Positions 22,835 through 35,817 are shown, counted from the first letter of the stretch. The stretch: 58,644 nucleotides of DNA from Arthrobacter sp. CAU 1506 (GCF_005047635.1 NZ_SUKC01000022.1:1-58644), one strand, 5' to 3'. The notes: generated from the letters alone by a model not told the origin. Program-made: numbers and translations.

Positions 22835-24705
22835 GCCGTGTTTCCGCTCTTCCCCCCGGCAAGACCGCCAGCAGCGACCGCGCCCTGTGGCTCTGGTCGC
22901 AGATCCTGCTGGACTCCCTTGCGTGGGTCGTGGCGATTGTGCTGGCAGTTTTCCTGCGCTACGAAATGGCGCTGAGCCCTGCCAAGATCCCCGGCATCAT
23001 CCTGCTGTGCGCGCTGGCAATAGCCGCCCAGGTTGCCGTCGGCTCCGCCTTTGCGCTCTATAAGGGGCGCTACAGTTTCGGCAGCTTCCACGAGGCCAAG
23101 CTGCTGGTCATGGTGACCATCTCGGTCTCCGTGATCCTGACCGTCGGGCTGCTGACCTTTGGCATCTCGCTGGGCATCGCGCGCGGCACGGGCCTGATCG
23201 CGTTCCCGTTCGCCTGTTTGTTCATGGCGGCGGTGCGCTACCTGAAGCGCATGTATGTGGAGAGCAAAGCCAAGCCCGGCGAACAGGCCGAACGGACGCT
23301 GATCTATGGCGCCGGTTTTGTGGGCAACAACATCGTCACCCGGATGAGCAACGATCCTGCCTCGCCGTGGCTGCCGGTGGGTCTGATCGACGACGATCCG
23401 TCCAAAAAGCACCTGCGCATCGCATCCGTTCCGGTACTGGGCAGGATGGAAGACCTGCCCGAGATCGTGCACCGCACGCAGGCGACGGTCCTGCTGGTGG
23501 CGATCGCGGATATCGACTCCGTGCAGATGCGCAAGATTTCCGACACCATCGCCGGCCTGAACGTACGGGTCCTGGTGGTGCCGCCGCTGAAGGACATGCT
23601 CACCGGACGGCAGGACTTCTCCTTCCGCGAGGTAGCGATTGAAGACCTCATCGGCCGCCAGCCGGTAGACATCCACGTGGAAGAAATCGCGCACTACGTG
23701 ACCGGCCGAAGGGTGCTGGTCACCGGCGCCGGCGGATCCATCGGGTCCGAGCTGTGCCGGCAGATCCACGCCTTCCAACCGGCTGAACTGATCATGTTGG
23801 ACCGCGACGAGACCGGCTTGCAGGGCACGCAGATTTCAATCACCGGCCAGGGCCTGCTCACGGGCAAGGACACTGTGCTGGCGGACATCCGCGACGCCGC
23901 CGCACTCGAAGCCATCTTCCTGGACCGCCGGCCGGAAGTGGTGTTCCACGCTGCCGCGCTGAAGCACGTTTCGCTGCTGGAGCAGTATCCGGAAGAAGCC
24001 TGGAAGACCAATGTGCTTGGCTCGCTGAACGTGCTGCGGGCCGCCCGCGCTGCCAGGGTCGAGACTTTCGTGAACGTTTCCACCGACAAGGCGGCCAACC
24101 CCACCACCGTGCTGGGGCACTCCAAGCGGGTGGCGGAGAAGCTGACGGCGTGGGTGGCGCAGCAAACCGGGTTGAAGTATGTCTCGGTCCGGTTCGGCAA
24201 TGTGCTGGGCAGCCGCGGATCGGTGTTGCCGCTGTTCAGCGAGCAGATCCGCAAGGGCGGTCCCGTCACCGTGACCGACGCCGATGCCACCCGGTTCTTC
24301 ATGACCATCCCGGAAGCCTGCCAGCTGGTGATCCAGGCCGGCGCCATCGGCACCGGCGGCGAAGTGATGATTCTGGACATGGGCGAACCGGTGAAGATCC
24401 TGGATGTGGCCGAGCGGATGATCGCGATGTCGGGCCGGGACGTCGAGATCGTCTTCACCGGCCTGCGGCCGGGGGAGAAGCTGCACGAAGACCTGATCGG
24501 GGAGGGCGAAAGCGATTCGCGGCCGCTGCACCCCAAGATTTCGCACGCGAGCATCGACGGCCTCGACCCCGACCGGATGAGCCTGGCCGATTGGAAGAGC
24601 CGGCAGCATCTGGTCTCCGCCTCGACGGGTGCCCTGGACACTGTCCCGGTGGCGGTTGCGCCCGAGGACGACCTTGAACCCGACGGGCGGGAGCGGGCGT
24701 CGTGA
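22831..24705 (+). CDS. membrane nucleotide-sugar 4,6-dehydratase/epimerase (CapD/WbpM/PglF-like)
   Basis: The 624-residue protein has four N-terminal membrane helices (about 20-140), a first Rossmann domain (TLIYGAGFVGNNIVTR) and a C-terminal extended SDR domain with the NAD motif VTGAGGSIGSE (about 294-304). Homologues act on UDP-GlcNAc to start rare-sugar synthesis for surface glycans. The catalytic stretch reads NPTTVLGHSKR, with Leu at the position that is Tyr in most SDRs and Met in WbpM/PglF. It overlaps tsaC and wecA by four bases each, forming one translation-coupled run. Confidence 0.9.
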   Translation: MSRVSALPPGKTASSDRALWLWSQILLDSLAWVVAIVLAVFLRYEMALSPAKIPGIILLCALAIAAQVAVGSAFALYKGRYSFGSFHEAKLLVMVTISVSVILTVGLLTFGISLGIARGTGLIAFPFACLFMAAVRYLKRMYVESKAKPGEQAERTLIYGAGFVGNNIVTRMSNDPASPWLPVGLIDDDPSKKHLRIASVPVLGRMEDLPEIVHRTQATVLLVAIADIDSVQMRKISDTIAGLNVRVLVVPPLKDMLTGRQDFSFREVAIEDLIGRQPVDIHVEEIAHYVTGRRVLVTGAGGSIGSELCRQIHAFQPAELIMLDRDETGLQGTQISITGQGLLTGKDTVLADIRDAAALEAIFLDRRPEVVFHAAALKHVSLLEQYPEEAWKTNVLGSLNVLRAARAARVETFVNVSTDKAANPTTVLGHSKRVAEKLTAWVAQQTGLKYVSVRFGNVLGSRGSVLPLFSEQIRKGGPVTVTDADATRFFMTIPEACQLVIQAGAIGTGGEVMILDMGEPVKILDVAERMIAMSGRDVEIVFTGLRPGEKLHEDLIGEGESDSRPLHPKISHASIDGLDPDRMSLADWKSRQHLVSASTGALDTVPVAVAPEDDLEPDGRERAS

Positions 24706-25715
24706 CCACAGCCGTGGTGGCCGTGTTGGCGGCCCTGCTGTTGAGCCTGCTGTTGCCGTTCGCGCTGATCCCGCTGCTCAAACGGCTGGGCGTGCTTGAT
24801 GTGCCGAATGAACGGTCCTCGCATACGCGCCCGGTGGTGCGCGGCGTCGGCATCACCGTGGCGGTCGGGCTGGTGGCGGGCCTGTTGATCGCCGGGATCG
24901 GCGGTGCCACCGACTCTTCCCAGTTGCTGCTGGCGGTTGCCGCAGTGGCGACGGCCGCAGCGCTGCTGGGCTGGGTCGAGGACTTCCGCGGGCTGTCCAT
25001 CCGCGGCCGGGCTGCGCTGCAGCTGGGCATCGGCACCGGCGGAACCGCACTGGCGATAGCACTCACCGACCAGACCTGGTGGTGGCTGCCGCTGGGCGCC
25101 TTGGCCTTGGCCGCCTACATTAACATCGCCAACTTCATGGACGGCGTGAACGGCATCTCCGGACTGCACGGCACCGCGGTCGGCTTGATGTTCGCCGCCG
25201 CCGGCGCAGTCACCGGACATGGCTGGTTGGTGGTTGGTGGGGCCGTCGTGGCTGCCGCTTTCGTTGCGTTCCTGCCCTGGAACCTCGGCCGGGGCAACGT
25301 CTTCCTGGGCGACGTCGGCAGCTACCTGTTGGGGGCCTCCCTGGCCATGCTGGGCCTGACCGCTTTCCTCGACGGAGTCCCCGCCGAATACCTGTTGGGG
25401 CCGGTTGCCATCTACCTGGCGGACACTCTCGCCACGCTGCTGCGCAGGATCAGTGCGGGGGAGCGGTGGTACGCGCCGCACCGCACCCACGCCTACCAGC
25501 GGCTCACCGACGTCGGCTTCAGCCACCTGCAATCGGCGCTGCTGGTCACCGGCTGCTCGCTGCTGACCGGATTCTGCGGCTATCTCGCCGCCGAATCGGA
25601 CCTGATGGGCAAAGCCGCAGCGATCGTCGCGGGCGCCGCCGTCGTTATTTTCTATCTGCGTTCGCCGGTGATCTTCAGCCGGCGGTCATCTAACGCTGCA
25701 GGACCCGCAGCGTAA
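24702..25715 (+). CDS. wecA: polyprenyl-phosphate GlcNAc-1-phosphate transferase-like protein
   Basis: The 337-residue protein has about ten membrane helices and belongs to the PF00953 family (WecA/MraY/TagO). Visible motifs are the substrate-binding NFMDGVNG, GDVGSYLLG and the cytoplasmic HRTHAYQRL. The family moves a sugar-1-phosphate from a UDP-sugar to undecaprenyl or decaprenyl phosphate, the first membrane step of wall glycan synthesis. M. tuberculosis WecA (Rv1302) occupies the same place before the atp operon. The exact sugar is uncertain. GTG 24702 overlaps the preceding stop. Confidence 0.85.
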   Translation: MTTAVVAVLAALLLSLLLPFALIPLLKRLGVLDVPNERSSHTRPVVRGVGITVAVGLVAGLLIAGIGGATDSSQLLLAVAAVATAAALLGWVEDFRGLSIRGRAALQLGIGTGGTALAIALTDQTWWWLPLGALALAAYINIANFMDGVNGISGLHGTAVGLMFAAAGAVTGHGWLVVGGAVVAAAFVAFLPWNLGRGNVFLGDVGSYLLGASLAMLGLTAFLDGVPAEYLLGPVAIYLADTLATLLRRISAGERWYAPHRTHAYQRLTDVGFSHLQSALLVTGCSLLTGFCGYLAAESDLMGKAAAIVAGAAVVIFYLRSPVIFSRRSSNAAGPAA

Positions 25716-25810
25716 CAGCGGGTCGTGGCTCGTCGGCCAGTTCTATCTCATGTAGAATTATTCCGGCCGGTTCCGGCCAGCTCACGACGACTGCGACCGA
25801 ACGGACTCCC
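25716..25810 (+). promoter_or_regulatory. candidate promoter region of the atp operon
   Basis: The gap after wecA contains TGTAGAAT at 25751-25758, a good -10-like hexamer (TAGAAT) in otherwise GC-rich DNA, about 50 bases before the first accessory gene. No convincing -35 is visible at the expected distance. A small GGCCGG-TT-CCGGCC hairpin follows. Confidence 0.35.
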
Positions 25811-26317
25811 ATGCGCGCCACCCGCCACGACGGCACACCCGCCGCCGGCGGCGCCATCGGCGCATCCGGGCCGACCCGGTCCCCGTGGCTGAAGATCCTT
25901 CGCGCTTCCTTGGCAGCAAGCGGCACAGCAGCCGCACTGATCACCGTGGCGGCAGCCATCTCAGCCGGAGCGGCCGGTGCGGTCAGCGCCCTGCTCGGCG
26001 CGGTGCTGGTGATGTTGTTCTTCGCCATCAGCCTGCTGGTGGGCCATTTCGTCGGTCGGTCGAATCCGTCCGGTGCCATCGGCGCCTTCATTGCCACTTA
26101 CATCATCAAAGTGGTGGGATTCGGTGCCGCATTGTTCGTCATCGGCACACCGGACTGGTTGGAACGGACCTGGTTCTTCATCGCGGCGGTAGCAGCCGTC
26201 GTCGTGTGGCAGGCCGCAGAGGTCTTCGCGTTTTCGCGCACCCGGCACCAGCTGTACGCCGACCCCGAGCCGGAAGACGGTCAGCAGCGGAACGGGGGAT
26301 CCGGCGATGGCAGCTAA
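25811..26317 (+). CDS. AtpI-like membrane protein upstream of atp operon
   Basis: The 168-residue protein has four predicted membrane helices (about 34-52, 58-80, 88-106 and 118-138) and a charged C-terminus. It resembles the ATP synthase protein I group only by size, topology and position. Such proteins are thought to help assemble the c-ring or supply Mg2+. ATG 25811 has no obvious ribosome binding site, so the start is uncertain. It overlaps the next small gene by 11 bases. Confidence 0.65.
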   Translation: MRATRHDGTPAAGGAIGASGPTRSPWLKILRASLAASGTAAALITVAAAISAGAAGAVSALLGAVLVMLFFAISLLVGHFVGRSNPSGAIGAFIATYIIKVVGFGAALFVIGTPDWLERTWFFIAAVAAVVVWQAAEVFAFSRTRHQLYADPEPEDGQQRNGGSGDGS

Positions 26318-26579
26318 CGGCTCATCGGGCCCGGCGAACAAGGATTCCGGCGACCACTCCACCTATCAGGGCGGCAACACCGTCCTGACCTATATTCTTG
26401 GCGGGATCATCGCCTGGGGTTTGATAGGCTGGGGACTGGACTATCTGCTGGATACCCGCTGGCTGATTTTCGCCGGTGCCGTTCTAGGCGCTGGAGGCGG
26501 ATATTACTTGGCCCGCAAACACAAGCTCACGCGCGGCGCTCGGCGTCGCCATGAGGGCGGCCCGGGGGACCACACCTAA
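26307..26579 (+). CDS. AtpZ/AtpI family protein
   Basis: The 90-residue protein has two membrane helices (about 26-44 and 52-67) with the family signature GWGLDYLLDT between them, followed by a basic tail (KHKLTRGARRRH). AtpZ/AtpI proteins are encoded before atpB in many bacteria and assist assembly of the rotor ring. ATG 26307 follows GGGGATCCGG inside the end of the preceding gene. Confidence 0.75.
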   Translation: MAANGSSGPANKDSGDHSTYQGGNTVLTYILGGIIAWGLIGWGLDYLLDTRWLIFAGAVLGAGGGYYLARKHKLTRGARRRHEGGPGDHT

Positions 26580-26665
26580 ATGTCAGACAACTTCATATGG
26601 TGGCCTGCCTTGACGGCGACCCACCCTGAAACGCCCAAAGATGGACACTGCAGAGAGGAAACGCG

Positions 26666-27472
26666 TTGATCGCGCTTGCGCTTCCGGCGGCCGCTAATGA
26701 AGGTGGCTTCGTCCCACCGACCCTCGAAGACATGCATCTACCGGAGATTCTTCCGTGGATGGCCCCGTACGGCGAGGGCTTCGGCAAGCAGATGCTGCTG
26801 GTCCTGCTGTCCGTCGTTCTGATTTCCTGGTTCTTCATCGTGGCGGCCCGCCGCCGCCAGCTTGTCCCCGGCAAGCTGCAGTACCTGGGCGAAATGAGCT
26901 ACAACTTCGTCCGCAACTCGGTGGGTAAGGACATCATCGGTGAGCGCGACTTCAAGCCGTTCGTACCGCTCCTGTTCGCCCTGTTCTTCTTCATCCTGGT
27001 GAACAACCTCTTCGGCTCCATCCCGTTGATCCAGATGCCGACGACGTCGCATGTGGGAACGGCATACGCCTTGGCCGGCATCGTCTACGTCACCTGGATT
27101 GTGCTCGGCATCAAGAAGCACGGCATCGGCTACTTCAAGCTGGCCGTGGTGCCTTCCGGTGTACCGAAGGCCATCCTGCCGCTGGTGGTCATCATTGAGA
27201 TCATCTCGACCTTCCTGGTTCGTCCGGTCACGCACAGCCTGCGACTCTTCGCCACCATGCTGGCCGGCCACCTGATCATCATGCTGGCCGCTGCCGGTAC
27301 CCAGTTCCTGCTGGTGGACGCCGACTTCTGGCTGAAGCCGCTGGGTATCCTCACCCTCGCCGGCGGCGTCGGCATGTACTTCTTCGAAATCCTGATCCAG
27401 GTCCTGCAGGCCTACGTGTTCGTCCTGCTGACCGCGATCTACATCCAAGGCTCCCTGGCCGAGGAACACTAA
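26666..27472 (+). CDS. atpB: ATP synthase Fo subunit a
   Basis: The 268-residue membrane protein forms the proton half-channels next to the c-ring. The essential arginine is in [17 protein letters not shown], and conserved polar residues are in the last helices. The start is TTG 26666, preceded by AGAGGAAA; no better start lies nearby. It begins the structural genes of the operon. Confidence 0.95.
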   Translation: MIALALPAAANEGGFVPPTLEDMHLPEILPWMAPYGEGFGKQMLLVLLSVVLISWFFIVAARRRQLVPGKLQYLGEMSYNFVRNSVGKDIIGERDFKPFVPLLFALFFFILVNNLFGSIPLIQMPTTSHVGTAYALAGIVYVTWIVLGIKKHGIGYFKLAVVPSGVPKAILPLVVIIEIISTFLVRPVTHSLRLFATMLAGHLIIMLAAAGTQFLLVDADFWLKPLGILTLAGGVGMYFFEILIQVLQAYVFVLLTAIYIQGSLAEEH

Positions 27473-27473
27473 G

Positions 27474-27526
27474 TTTCCCCGCTGGGGAAGAACCTGAACC
27501 AACAACCTGCTCCCTCCAAGGGGAGC
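27474..27526 (+). promoter_or_regulatory. two small hairpins between atpB and atpE
   Basis: TTCCCC-GCT-GGGGAA directly after the atpB stop and GCTCCC-N6-GGGAGC at 27509-27526 lie before the strong GAAAGGA site of atpE. Subunit c is needed in many copies, and intercistronic structure of this kind could alter local mRNA stability or translation; this role is inferred. Confidence 0.4.
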
Positions 27527-27543
27527 ATCTTGAAAGGAAAAAA

Positions 27544-27747
27544 ATGGAAGGCAATATCAACCTCGTCGGTTACGGTCTCTCCGCTATCGGCGGTGCCATC
27601 GGTGTGGGCCTCGTGTTCGCTGCTTACATCAACGGCGTTGCCCGCCAGCCTGAGGCACAGCGCGTGCTTCAGCCGATCGCGTTCCTGGGCCTGGCACTGA
27701 CTGAAGCTTTGGCCATCCTCGGTCTGGTGTTCGCGTTCGTCCTCTAA
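27544..27747 (+). CDS. atpE: ATP synthase Fo subunit c
   Basis: The 67-residue, two-helix protein forms the rotor ring. It has the polar loop [10 protein letters not shown] and the proton-carrying glutamate Glu54 in [13 protein letters not shown]. The residues fit a proton-driven ring; a Na+ ligand set (Gln/Glu/Ser pattern) is not evident. It has the best ribosome binding site of the operon (GAAAGGA). Confidence 0.96.
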   Translation: MEGNINLVGYGLSAIGGAIGVGLVFAAYINGVARQPEAQRVLQPIAFLGLALTEALAILGLVFAFVL

Positions 27748-27792
27748 TCAAGGCAACGCGAACCATCCACACCGAATAGATAGGACGGGTGA

Positions 27793-28343
<551 letters not shown>

Positions 28344-28344
<1 letters not shown>

Positions 28345-29159
28345 TGGCCGGTGTATCGAGCGAGTCGCTGAAAGCGGCACTGCAGGAGCTGGAGGCTAAG
28401 CTTCCCACCGCTTCGCTGTCCCTGGCTGAGGAACTCTTTGGGGTCCTGGGCCTGTTGGACAGCAATGCCGGACTGCGCCGTGCCCTGACCGACCCGGCGC
28501 GCGACAGCAAAGAGAAGGCCGAACTGTTCGGCCGTCTTCTCGAGGGGAAGGTCTCGGCGGATGCCCGGGACATCGTCACCTCGCTGGCTGCTTCGCGTTG
28601 GGCCTCTGCGCGCGACATCGGGGACGCTTTGGAGACCCTGGCGGCCACCACTGCCGTCGCTGTTGCAGAGAACAAGGGCCAGGGTGTTGACGGACTCGAA
28701 GGTCTGGAGAGCGACCTGTTCGCGTTCAACCGCATTGTCGGGTCGGATCACGACCTGCAGCGCGCTTTGGTTGAGCCCCAGGCTTCTGACGAAGCCAAGA
28801 CGGCGCTGGCACTGAAGCTGGTGCCGAACGCGGGTCCGGCAGCCCAGCTGCTGATCCGGCAGGCAGTGACCGCACCGCGCGGCATCAAGCCCACGGCACT
28901 GGTAGAGCGGTTCGTCCAGCTGGTGGCCAAGCGCCAACAGCGTTGGATCGCGGAGGTCAGCGTCACCCGTCCGCTGACCAGCGAACAGGCGACCCGCCTG
29001 CAGGCCGGCCTCGACCGGCTGTACGGCCGTGGACTGAAGATGAACGTCAACGTCGATCCGAGACTGGTCGGCGGCGTGCGGGTCATGGTCGGGGACGAGG
29101 TCGTGGATGCATCCGTGATCTCCCGCCTGGCTGAACTCCGCAGGAGTCTCACGGTGTAG
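28344..29159 (+). CDS. atpH: ATP synthase F1 subunit delta
   Basis: The 271-residue subunit caps the alpha/beta hexamer and binds subunit b. It is longer than the usual 175-180 residues, as is normal for actinobacterial delta with its N-terminal extension. The conserved C-terminal segment DPRLVGGVRVMVGDEVVDASV is present. It starts on the last base of the atpF stop. Confidence 0.94.
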
Positions 29160-29174
29160 TTTCCGCAAGGAAAC
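29159..29174 (+). promoter_or_regulatory. GNRA-capped hairpin at the end of atpH
   Basis: GTTTCC-GCAA-GGAAAC begins on the last base of the atpH stop codon. The GCAA loop is a GNRA tetraloop, a very stable RNA cap. It is short and has no T-run, so it looks like an mRNA-processing or stability element and not a terminator. Confidence 0.4.
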
Positions 29175-29263
29175 TTGGACCGCAAGCCTCACACAGACTG
29201 AAATAAACACCGGTCGTCGCACACCTCGCGATGATCATAAACACAGGAGAGCAGGGACTGCAG

Positions 29264-30901
<1,638 letters not shown>

Positions 30902-30917
30902 TTCATCTTTGTTGATC

Positions 30918-30944
30918 GGGCGGGACCACACCGCGGTCCCGCCC
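30918..30944 (+). promoter_or_regulatory. strong hairpin between atpA and atpG
   Basis: Perfect 10-bp arms GGGCGGGACC and GGTCCCGCCC enclose a 7-base loop in the 71-bp gap. No T-run follows, and the operon clearly continues, so an attenuating, processing or stability role is more likely than full termination. Confidence 0.45.
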
Positions 30945-30972
30945 GGCCGCCGAAGACGAGGAAAGGAAGAGT

Positions 30973-31866
30973 ATGGGAGCCCAGATTCGGGTCTACCGCC
31001 AGAAGATCGCATCGACTTCGTCGCTGCGGAAAATCTTCAAGGCGATGGAGCTGATCGCCGCCTCACGCATTGGCAAGGCCCGCAGCCGTGTCGCGGCTTC
31101 GATGCCGTACGCCAATGCGATCACCCGTGCCGTTTCTGCTGTGGCTTCGCAGTCCGAGATCGACCACCCGCTGACCACCGAGCCGGAGCAGATCCGCCGG
31201 GCCGCCGTGCTCGTGCTGACCTCCGACCGCGGTCTGGCGGGGTCGTACTCCGCGTCCGTGCTGAAGCAGGCCCAGTCCCTGACCGAGCTGCTTCACGGAG
31301 AAGGCAAGGAAGTCCGCCACTACCTGGTCGGCCGCAAGGCGCAGGCCTACTTCGACTTCCGGAACATCCAGTACCAGCAGGTCTGGACGGGCGGCACTGA
31401 CTCTCCGGAGTTCAGCACCGCCCGCGAGATCGGCGAAGAACTGCTCTCCGACTTCAACACGCCGTTCGAGGATGGTGGCGTGGACGAGATTCACATCGTC
31501 TACACCCGCTTCAAGTCCATGGTTGTCCAGGAGCCCGCGGTCATCCGACTGCTGCCGCTGGAGGTTGTGGAAGAAGAGGCCACCGCGGAGACCGACCTGC
31601 TGCCGCTGTACGAGTACGAGCCGGAACCCGAACAGGTTCTGAACGCACTGCTGCCGCGTTACATCGAATCGCGCATCTTCGCAGCGTTGCTGCAGGCTGC
31701 TGCCAGCGAGCTGGCAGCCCGCCAGCGAGCGATGAAGTCCGCCAGCGACAACGCCACGGACCTGATCGAGAAGTACACGCGTCTTCGGAACAATGCGCGT
31801 CAGGCAGAGATTACGCAGGAACTCACCGAAATTGTCGGTGGCGCGGACGCCCTGGCAGCGTCCTGA
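30973..31866 (+). CDS. atpG: ATP synthase F1 subunit gamma
   Basis: The 297-residue central shaft has the N-terminal helix [29 protein letters not shown] (positions 1-29), the conserved [10 protein letters not shown] and the C-terminal helix [20 protein letters not shown]. It couples c-ring rotation to catalysis in beta. An acidic stretch (EEEATAETD) near residue 200 lies in the region where mycobacterial gamma has a loop insert. AGGAAAGGA precedes the ATG. Confidence 0.95.
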   Translation: MGAQIRVYRQKIASTSSLRKIFKAMELIAASRIGKARSRVAASMPYANAITRAVSAVASQSEIDHPLTTEPEQIRRAAVLVLTSDRGLAGSYSASVLKQAQSLTELLHGEGKEVRHYLVGRKAQAYFDFRNIQYQQVWTGGTDSPEFSTAREIGEELLSDFNTPFEDGGVDEIHIVYTRFKSMVVQEPAVIRLLPLEVVEEEATAETDLLPLYEYEPEPEQVLNALLPRYIESRIFAALLQAAASELAARQRAMKSASDNATDLIEKYTRLRNNARQAEITQELTEIVGGADALAAS

Positions 31867-31913
31867 TCAGTCCCTGCAGCAACAGCACACATAAACCACG
31901 CCATCGAAACTGA

Positions 31914-33389
<1,476 letters not shown>

Positions 33390-33394
33390 GGCCT

Positions 33395-33688
33395 GTGGCT
33401 AATAATTCTGCTGAACTGGAAGTTGAGATTGTTGCCGCGGACCACTTCGTGTGGTCCGGCCAGGCAACAATGGTCAAGGCGCGGACCAGCGACGGCGAAA
33501 TCGGGATCCTGCCGGGCCATACCCCGGTCCTGGCAGTCCTGGCAGCCGGCGAGCTGGCCATCCAGCCGGTGTCTGGAGACCGCATCACCGTGAATGTCGA
33601 CGGCGGATTCTTCTCCGTGGACAGCAACCGTGTTGTCATCGTTGCAGACAATGCGACGGTTGGCGACGAGGCCACGGCGACCCGCTAG
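33395..33688 (+). CDS. atpC: ATP synthase F1 subunit epsilon
   Basis: The 97-residue subunit is the short form, with the N-terminal beta-sandwich (EIVAADHFVWSGQATMV...GEIGILPGHTP) and almost none of the C-terminal two-helix domain that inhibits ATP hydrolysis in longer homologues. GTG 33395 gives the family N-terminus. It is the last ATP synthase gene; DUF2550 follows after six bases. Confidence 0.93.
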   Translation: MANNSAELEVEIVAADHFVWSGQATMVKARTSDGEIGILPGHTPVLAVLAAGELAIQPVSGDRITVNVDGGFFSVDSNRVVIVADNATVGDEATATR

Positions 33689-33694
33689 CCGCCG

Positions 33695-34126
33695 GTGAAC
33701 GGTCTCGACATCACGTTCGCCATCCTGGCCGCAGTGTTCCTGCTGCTGGTGTTGGCACTGATTGCCTTCGGAGTGCGCCGCTATCAACTGCGGCGCACTC
33801 TGGGCACCTTCGACGCCTCCATTGCCATGCTGCCCGGCAGCTGGCAGATGGGGGTTTGTCGTTATACGGACACCCATTTGGAATGGTTGCGACTGCTGTC
33901 GTTAAGTCCTAAGCCGCGCTACAAGTTCCGACGCAGCTCGCTGGAACTACAGGGCTGGCGGCAACCGACCGAAGCCGAACGGGCAAAGATCCAGCCCGGT
34001 GCGATCGTCGTGATGCTCACGCATGAAAGACACGATCTGACGATGGCGATGACGTTCGACGTCTACGCAGGTCTGTCGTCCTGGCTTGAAGCCGGACCGG
34101 TGATCGGCATCGGCACTTGGCGCTAG
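33695..34126 (+). CDS. DUF2550 family membrane-anchored protein
   Basis: The 143-residue protein has one N-terminal membrane helix (about 7-27) and a soluble domain containing SWQMGVCRYTDTHLEWLRLLSLS. The family is restricted to actinobacteria and regularly lies between atpC and murA (Rv1312 in M. tuberculosis). Its function is unknown; the position suggests a link with the membrane or wall. GTG 33695 is the likely start. Confidence 0.85.
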   Translation: MNGLDITFAILAAVFLLLVLALIAFGVRRYQLRRTLGTFDASIAMLPGSWQMGVCRYTDTHLEWLRLLSLSPKPRYKFRRSSLELQGWRQPTEAERAKIQPGAIVVMLTHERHDLTMAMTFDVYAGLSSWLEAGPVIGIGTWR

Positions 34127-34136
34127 GTCTGGTCAT

Positions 34137-34168
34137 GACGGCGCGGTTCCCCCGGGAGCCGCGCCGTC
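34137..34168 (+). terminator. terminator after atp operon/DUF2550
   Basis: Arms GACGGCGCGG and CCGCGCCGTC enclose a 12-base loop, 10 bases past the DUF2550 stop; GGCCGTTT follows. It overlaps the start of the 29-bp direct repeats. Confidence 0.65.
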
Positions 34169-34223
34169 GGCCGTTTAACCAGCACAGCCGCGCCGTCAGC
34201 CGTTTGACCAGCACAGCCGCGCC
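34158..34223. repeat. 29-bp direct repeats, 2.3 copies
   Basis: Two 29-bp units (34158-34186 and 34187-34215), each starting GCCGCGCCGTC and ending CCAGCACA, differ at two positions and are followed by eight bases of a third (34216-34223). They duplicate the right arm of the terminator and its T-rich tail, between DUF2550 and murA. Confidence 0.85.
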
Positions 34224-34243
34224 ACAACCGTAGGATGGATTGC

Positions 34244-35524
34244 ATGGATGAGGTGATCGTGGTGCGCGGGCCCAGCACGCTCAACGGGCGGGTGGAGGTC
34301 TCGGGCGCAAAGAACAGTGTCTTGAAGCTGATGGCGGCAGTGCTGCTGGCGGAGGGCCGGTCCACGATCACCAATGTGCCGGACATCCAGGACGTCTGGA
34401 TCATGTCGGAACTGCTGCGCCGCCTTGGCTGCGTGGTGGACTACGACGTGGACGCTGCCAGCGTCGATATTGACGTCCCGTCCGCACCGGCGCACCAGGC
34501 CGACTACGACCTCGTCCGCGCCATGCGGGCGTCGATCTCCGTGCTGGGCCCGCTGGTGGCCCGTTGCCACCAGGCCGAAGTGGCGTTGCCCGGGGGAGAC
34601 GCCATCGGCAGCCGCGGACTGGATATGCACCGGGCCGGGCTGGAGCAGATGGGTGCGCAGATCAGCATCGACCACGGCTATCTGGTGGCCAAGGCGCCGA
34701 ACGGGCTTCACGGCGCCCACCACCGGCTGCCCTATCCGTCGGTCGGCGCCACGGAAAACCTGATGATGGCGGCCACGCTGGCCAGGGGAGTGACGGTGAT
34801 CGACAACGCCGCGCGGGAACCGGAGATCACCGACATCGCCGACCTGCTGGTCTCGATGGGCGCGCAGATCGAAGGGATCGGCTCTCCCACCTTGGTGGTT
34901 ACCGGCGTCGAAAGCCTGCACCCGGTGCGCCACAGCACAGTGCCGGACCGGATTGTAGCCGGAACCTGGGCCTTTGCCGCTGCGATCACGGGCGGAACCG
35001 TGGACGTCGCCAAGTCGAATCCCGGCCATTTGACCGTGGTGCTGGACAAGCTGGCGCAGGCCGGTTGCCGGATAACCCGCCGGGACGACGGCTTCACGGT
35101 GGAAGGGCCGCAGCGTCCGGAGCCGATCAACGTGTCCACCCTGCCGTACCCCGGCTTTCCCACGGACCTGCAGCCGTTCGTTGTGGCCTTGAACGCCGTG
35201 GCCAACGGGCACGGAATGGTGACTGAGAACGTCTTCGAAGCTCGCTGGGGATTCACCGCCGAATTGTCCCGGCTGGGTGCGGTGGTGCGGTTGGACGGGC
35301 ACCACGCACTGATCAAGGGCGTCTCGCAGCTCTCCGGCGCTCCGGTCGAAGCCAACGACATTCGTGCCGGTGCCGCGCTGGTGATCGCGGGGCTCGTCGC
35401 GGAGGGGACAACCGAGGTCCACGGCGTGGAGCACATCGACCGGGGCTACGAGCGGTTCGACGAGCGGCTGCGGGCGCTGGGCGGGGACGCGGTCCGGCTG
35501 GGGCCACCGAAGCTGCCGGCCTGA
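34244..35524 (+). CDS. murA: UDP-N-acetylglucosamine 1-carboxyvinyltransferase MurA (Asp active-site form)
   Basis: The 426-residue enzyme transfers enolpyruvate from PEP to UDP-GlcNAc, the first committed step of peptidoglycan synthesis. It has the N-terminal [14 protein letters not shown] and the PEP-binding region. The active-site loop reads [11 protein letters not shown], so the usual catalytic cysteine (Cys115 in E. coli) is Asp119 here (codon GAC at 34598-34600). The same Cys-to-Asp change is found in mycobacteria and prevents covalent attack by fosfomycin. ATG 34244 has AGGA upstream; ATG 34235 is the alternative. Confidence 0.95.
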   Translation: MDEVIVVRGPSTLNGRVEVSGAKNSVLKLMAAVLLAEGRSTITNVPDIQDVWIMSELLRRLGCVVDYDVDAASVDIDVPSAPAHQADYDLVRAMRASISVLGPLVARCHQAEVALPGGDAIGSRGLDMHRAGLEQMGAQISIDHGYLVAKAPNGLHGAHHRLPYPSVGATENLMMAATLARGVTVIDNAAREPEITDIADLLVSMGAQIEGIGSPTLVVTGVESLHPVRHSTVPDRIVAGTWAFAAAITGGTVDVAKSNPGHLTVVLDKLAQAGCRITRRDDGFTVEGPQRPEPINVSTLPYPGFPTDLQPFVVALNAVANGHGMVTENVFEARWGFTAELSRLGAVVRLDGHHALIKGVSQLSGAPVEANDIRAGAALVIAGLVAEGTTEVHGVEHIDRGYERFDERLRALGGDAVRLGPPKLPA

Positions 35525-35533
35525 CAGCGCAAA

Positions 35534-35573
35534 CAGCAGAACCCCTCCGGAAACGTCCGGAAGGGTTCTGCTG
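35534..35573. terminator. bidirectional terminator between murA and cspA
   Basis: Arms of 17 bases (CAGCAGAACCC... and ...GGGTTCTGCTG) with one C-A mismatch surround a 6-base AAACGT loop. It lies between the convergent murA and cspA genes. Confidence 0.75.
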
Positions 35574-35613
35574 GCGGTGCGCTGCCGTGGGCCGCGCGGT
35601 GCTGAAGCCGAAG

Positions 35614-35817
35614 CTAGATGACAGTGACGCCGGTGGCCTGCGGGCCCTTGGCGCCCTGGCCGATCTCGAAGCTCACGCGCTGGTTTTCATCGAGCGTCTT
35701 GAAGCCGCCCGACTGGATCTCGGAGTAGTGAACGAACACATCTCCGTCAGCCTCGTCCGGAGTGATGAAGCCGAAGCCCTTTTCCGCGTTGAACCACTTG
35801 ACGGTCCCCTGTGCCAT
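35614..35817 (-). CDS. cspA: cold-shock protein CspA family
   Basis: The 67-residue single cold-shock domain binds single-stranded RNA and DNA. Both RNA-binding motifs are present: RNP1 KGFGFI and RNP2 VFVHY. The N-terminus [18 protein letters not shown] is typical. ATG 35817 has GAGGAGA seven bases upstream; an earlier in-frame start at 35847 is not needed. It has its own long leader and a terminator shared with murA. Confidence 0.95.
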   Translation of the reverse strand: MAQGTVKWFNAEKGFGFITPDEADGDVFVHYSEIQSGGFKTLDENQRVSFEIGQGAKGPQATGVTVI

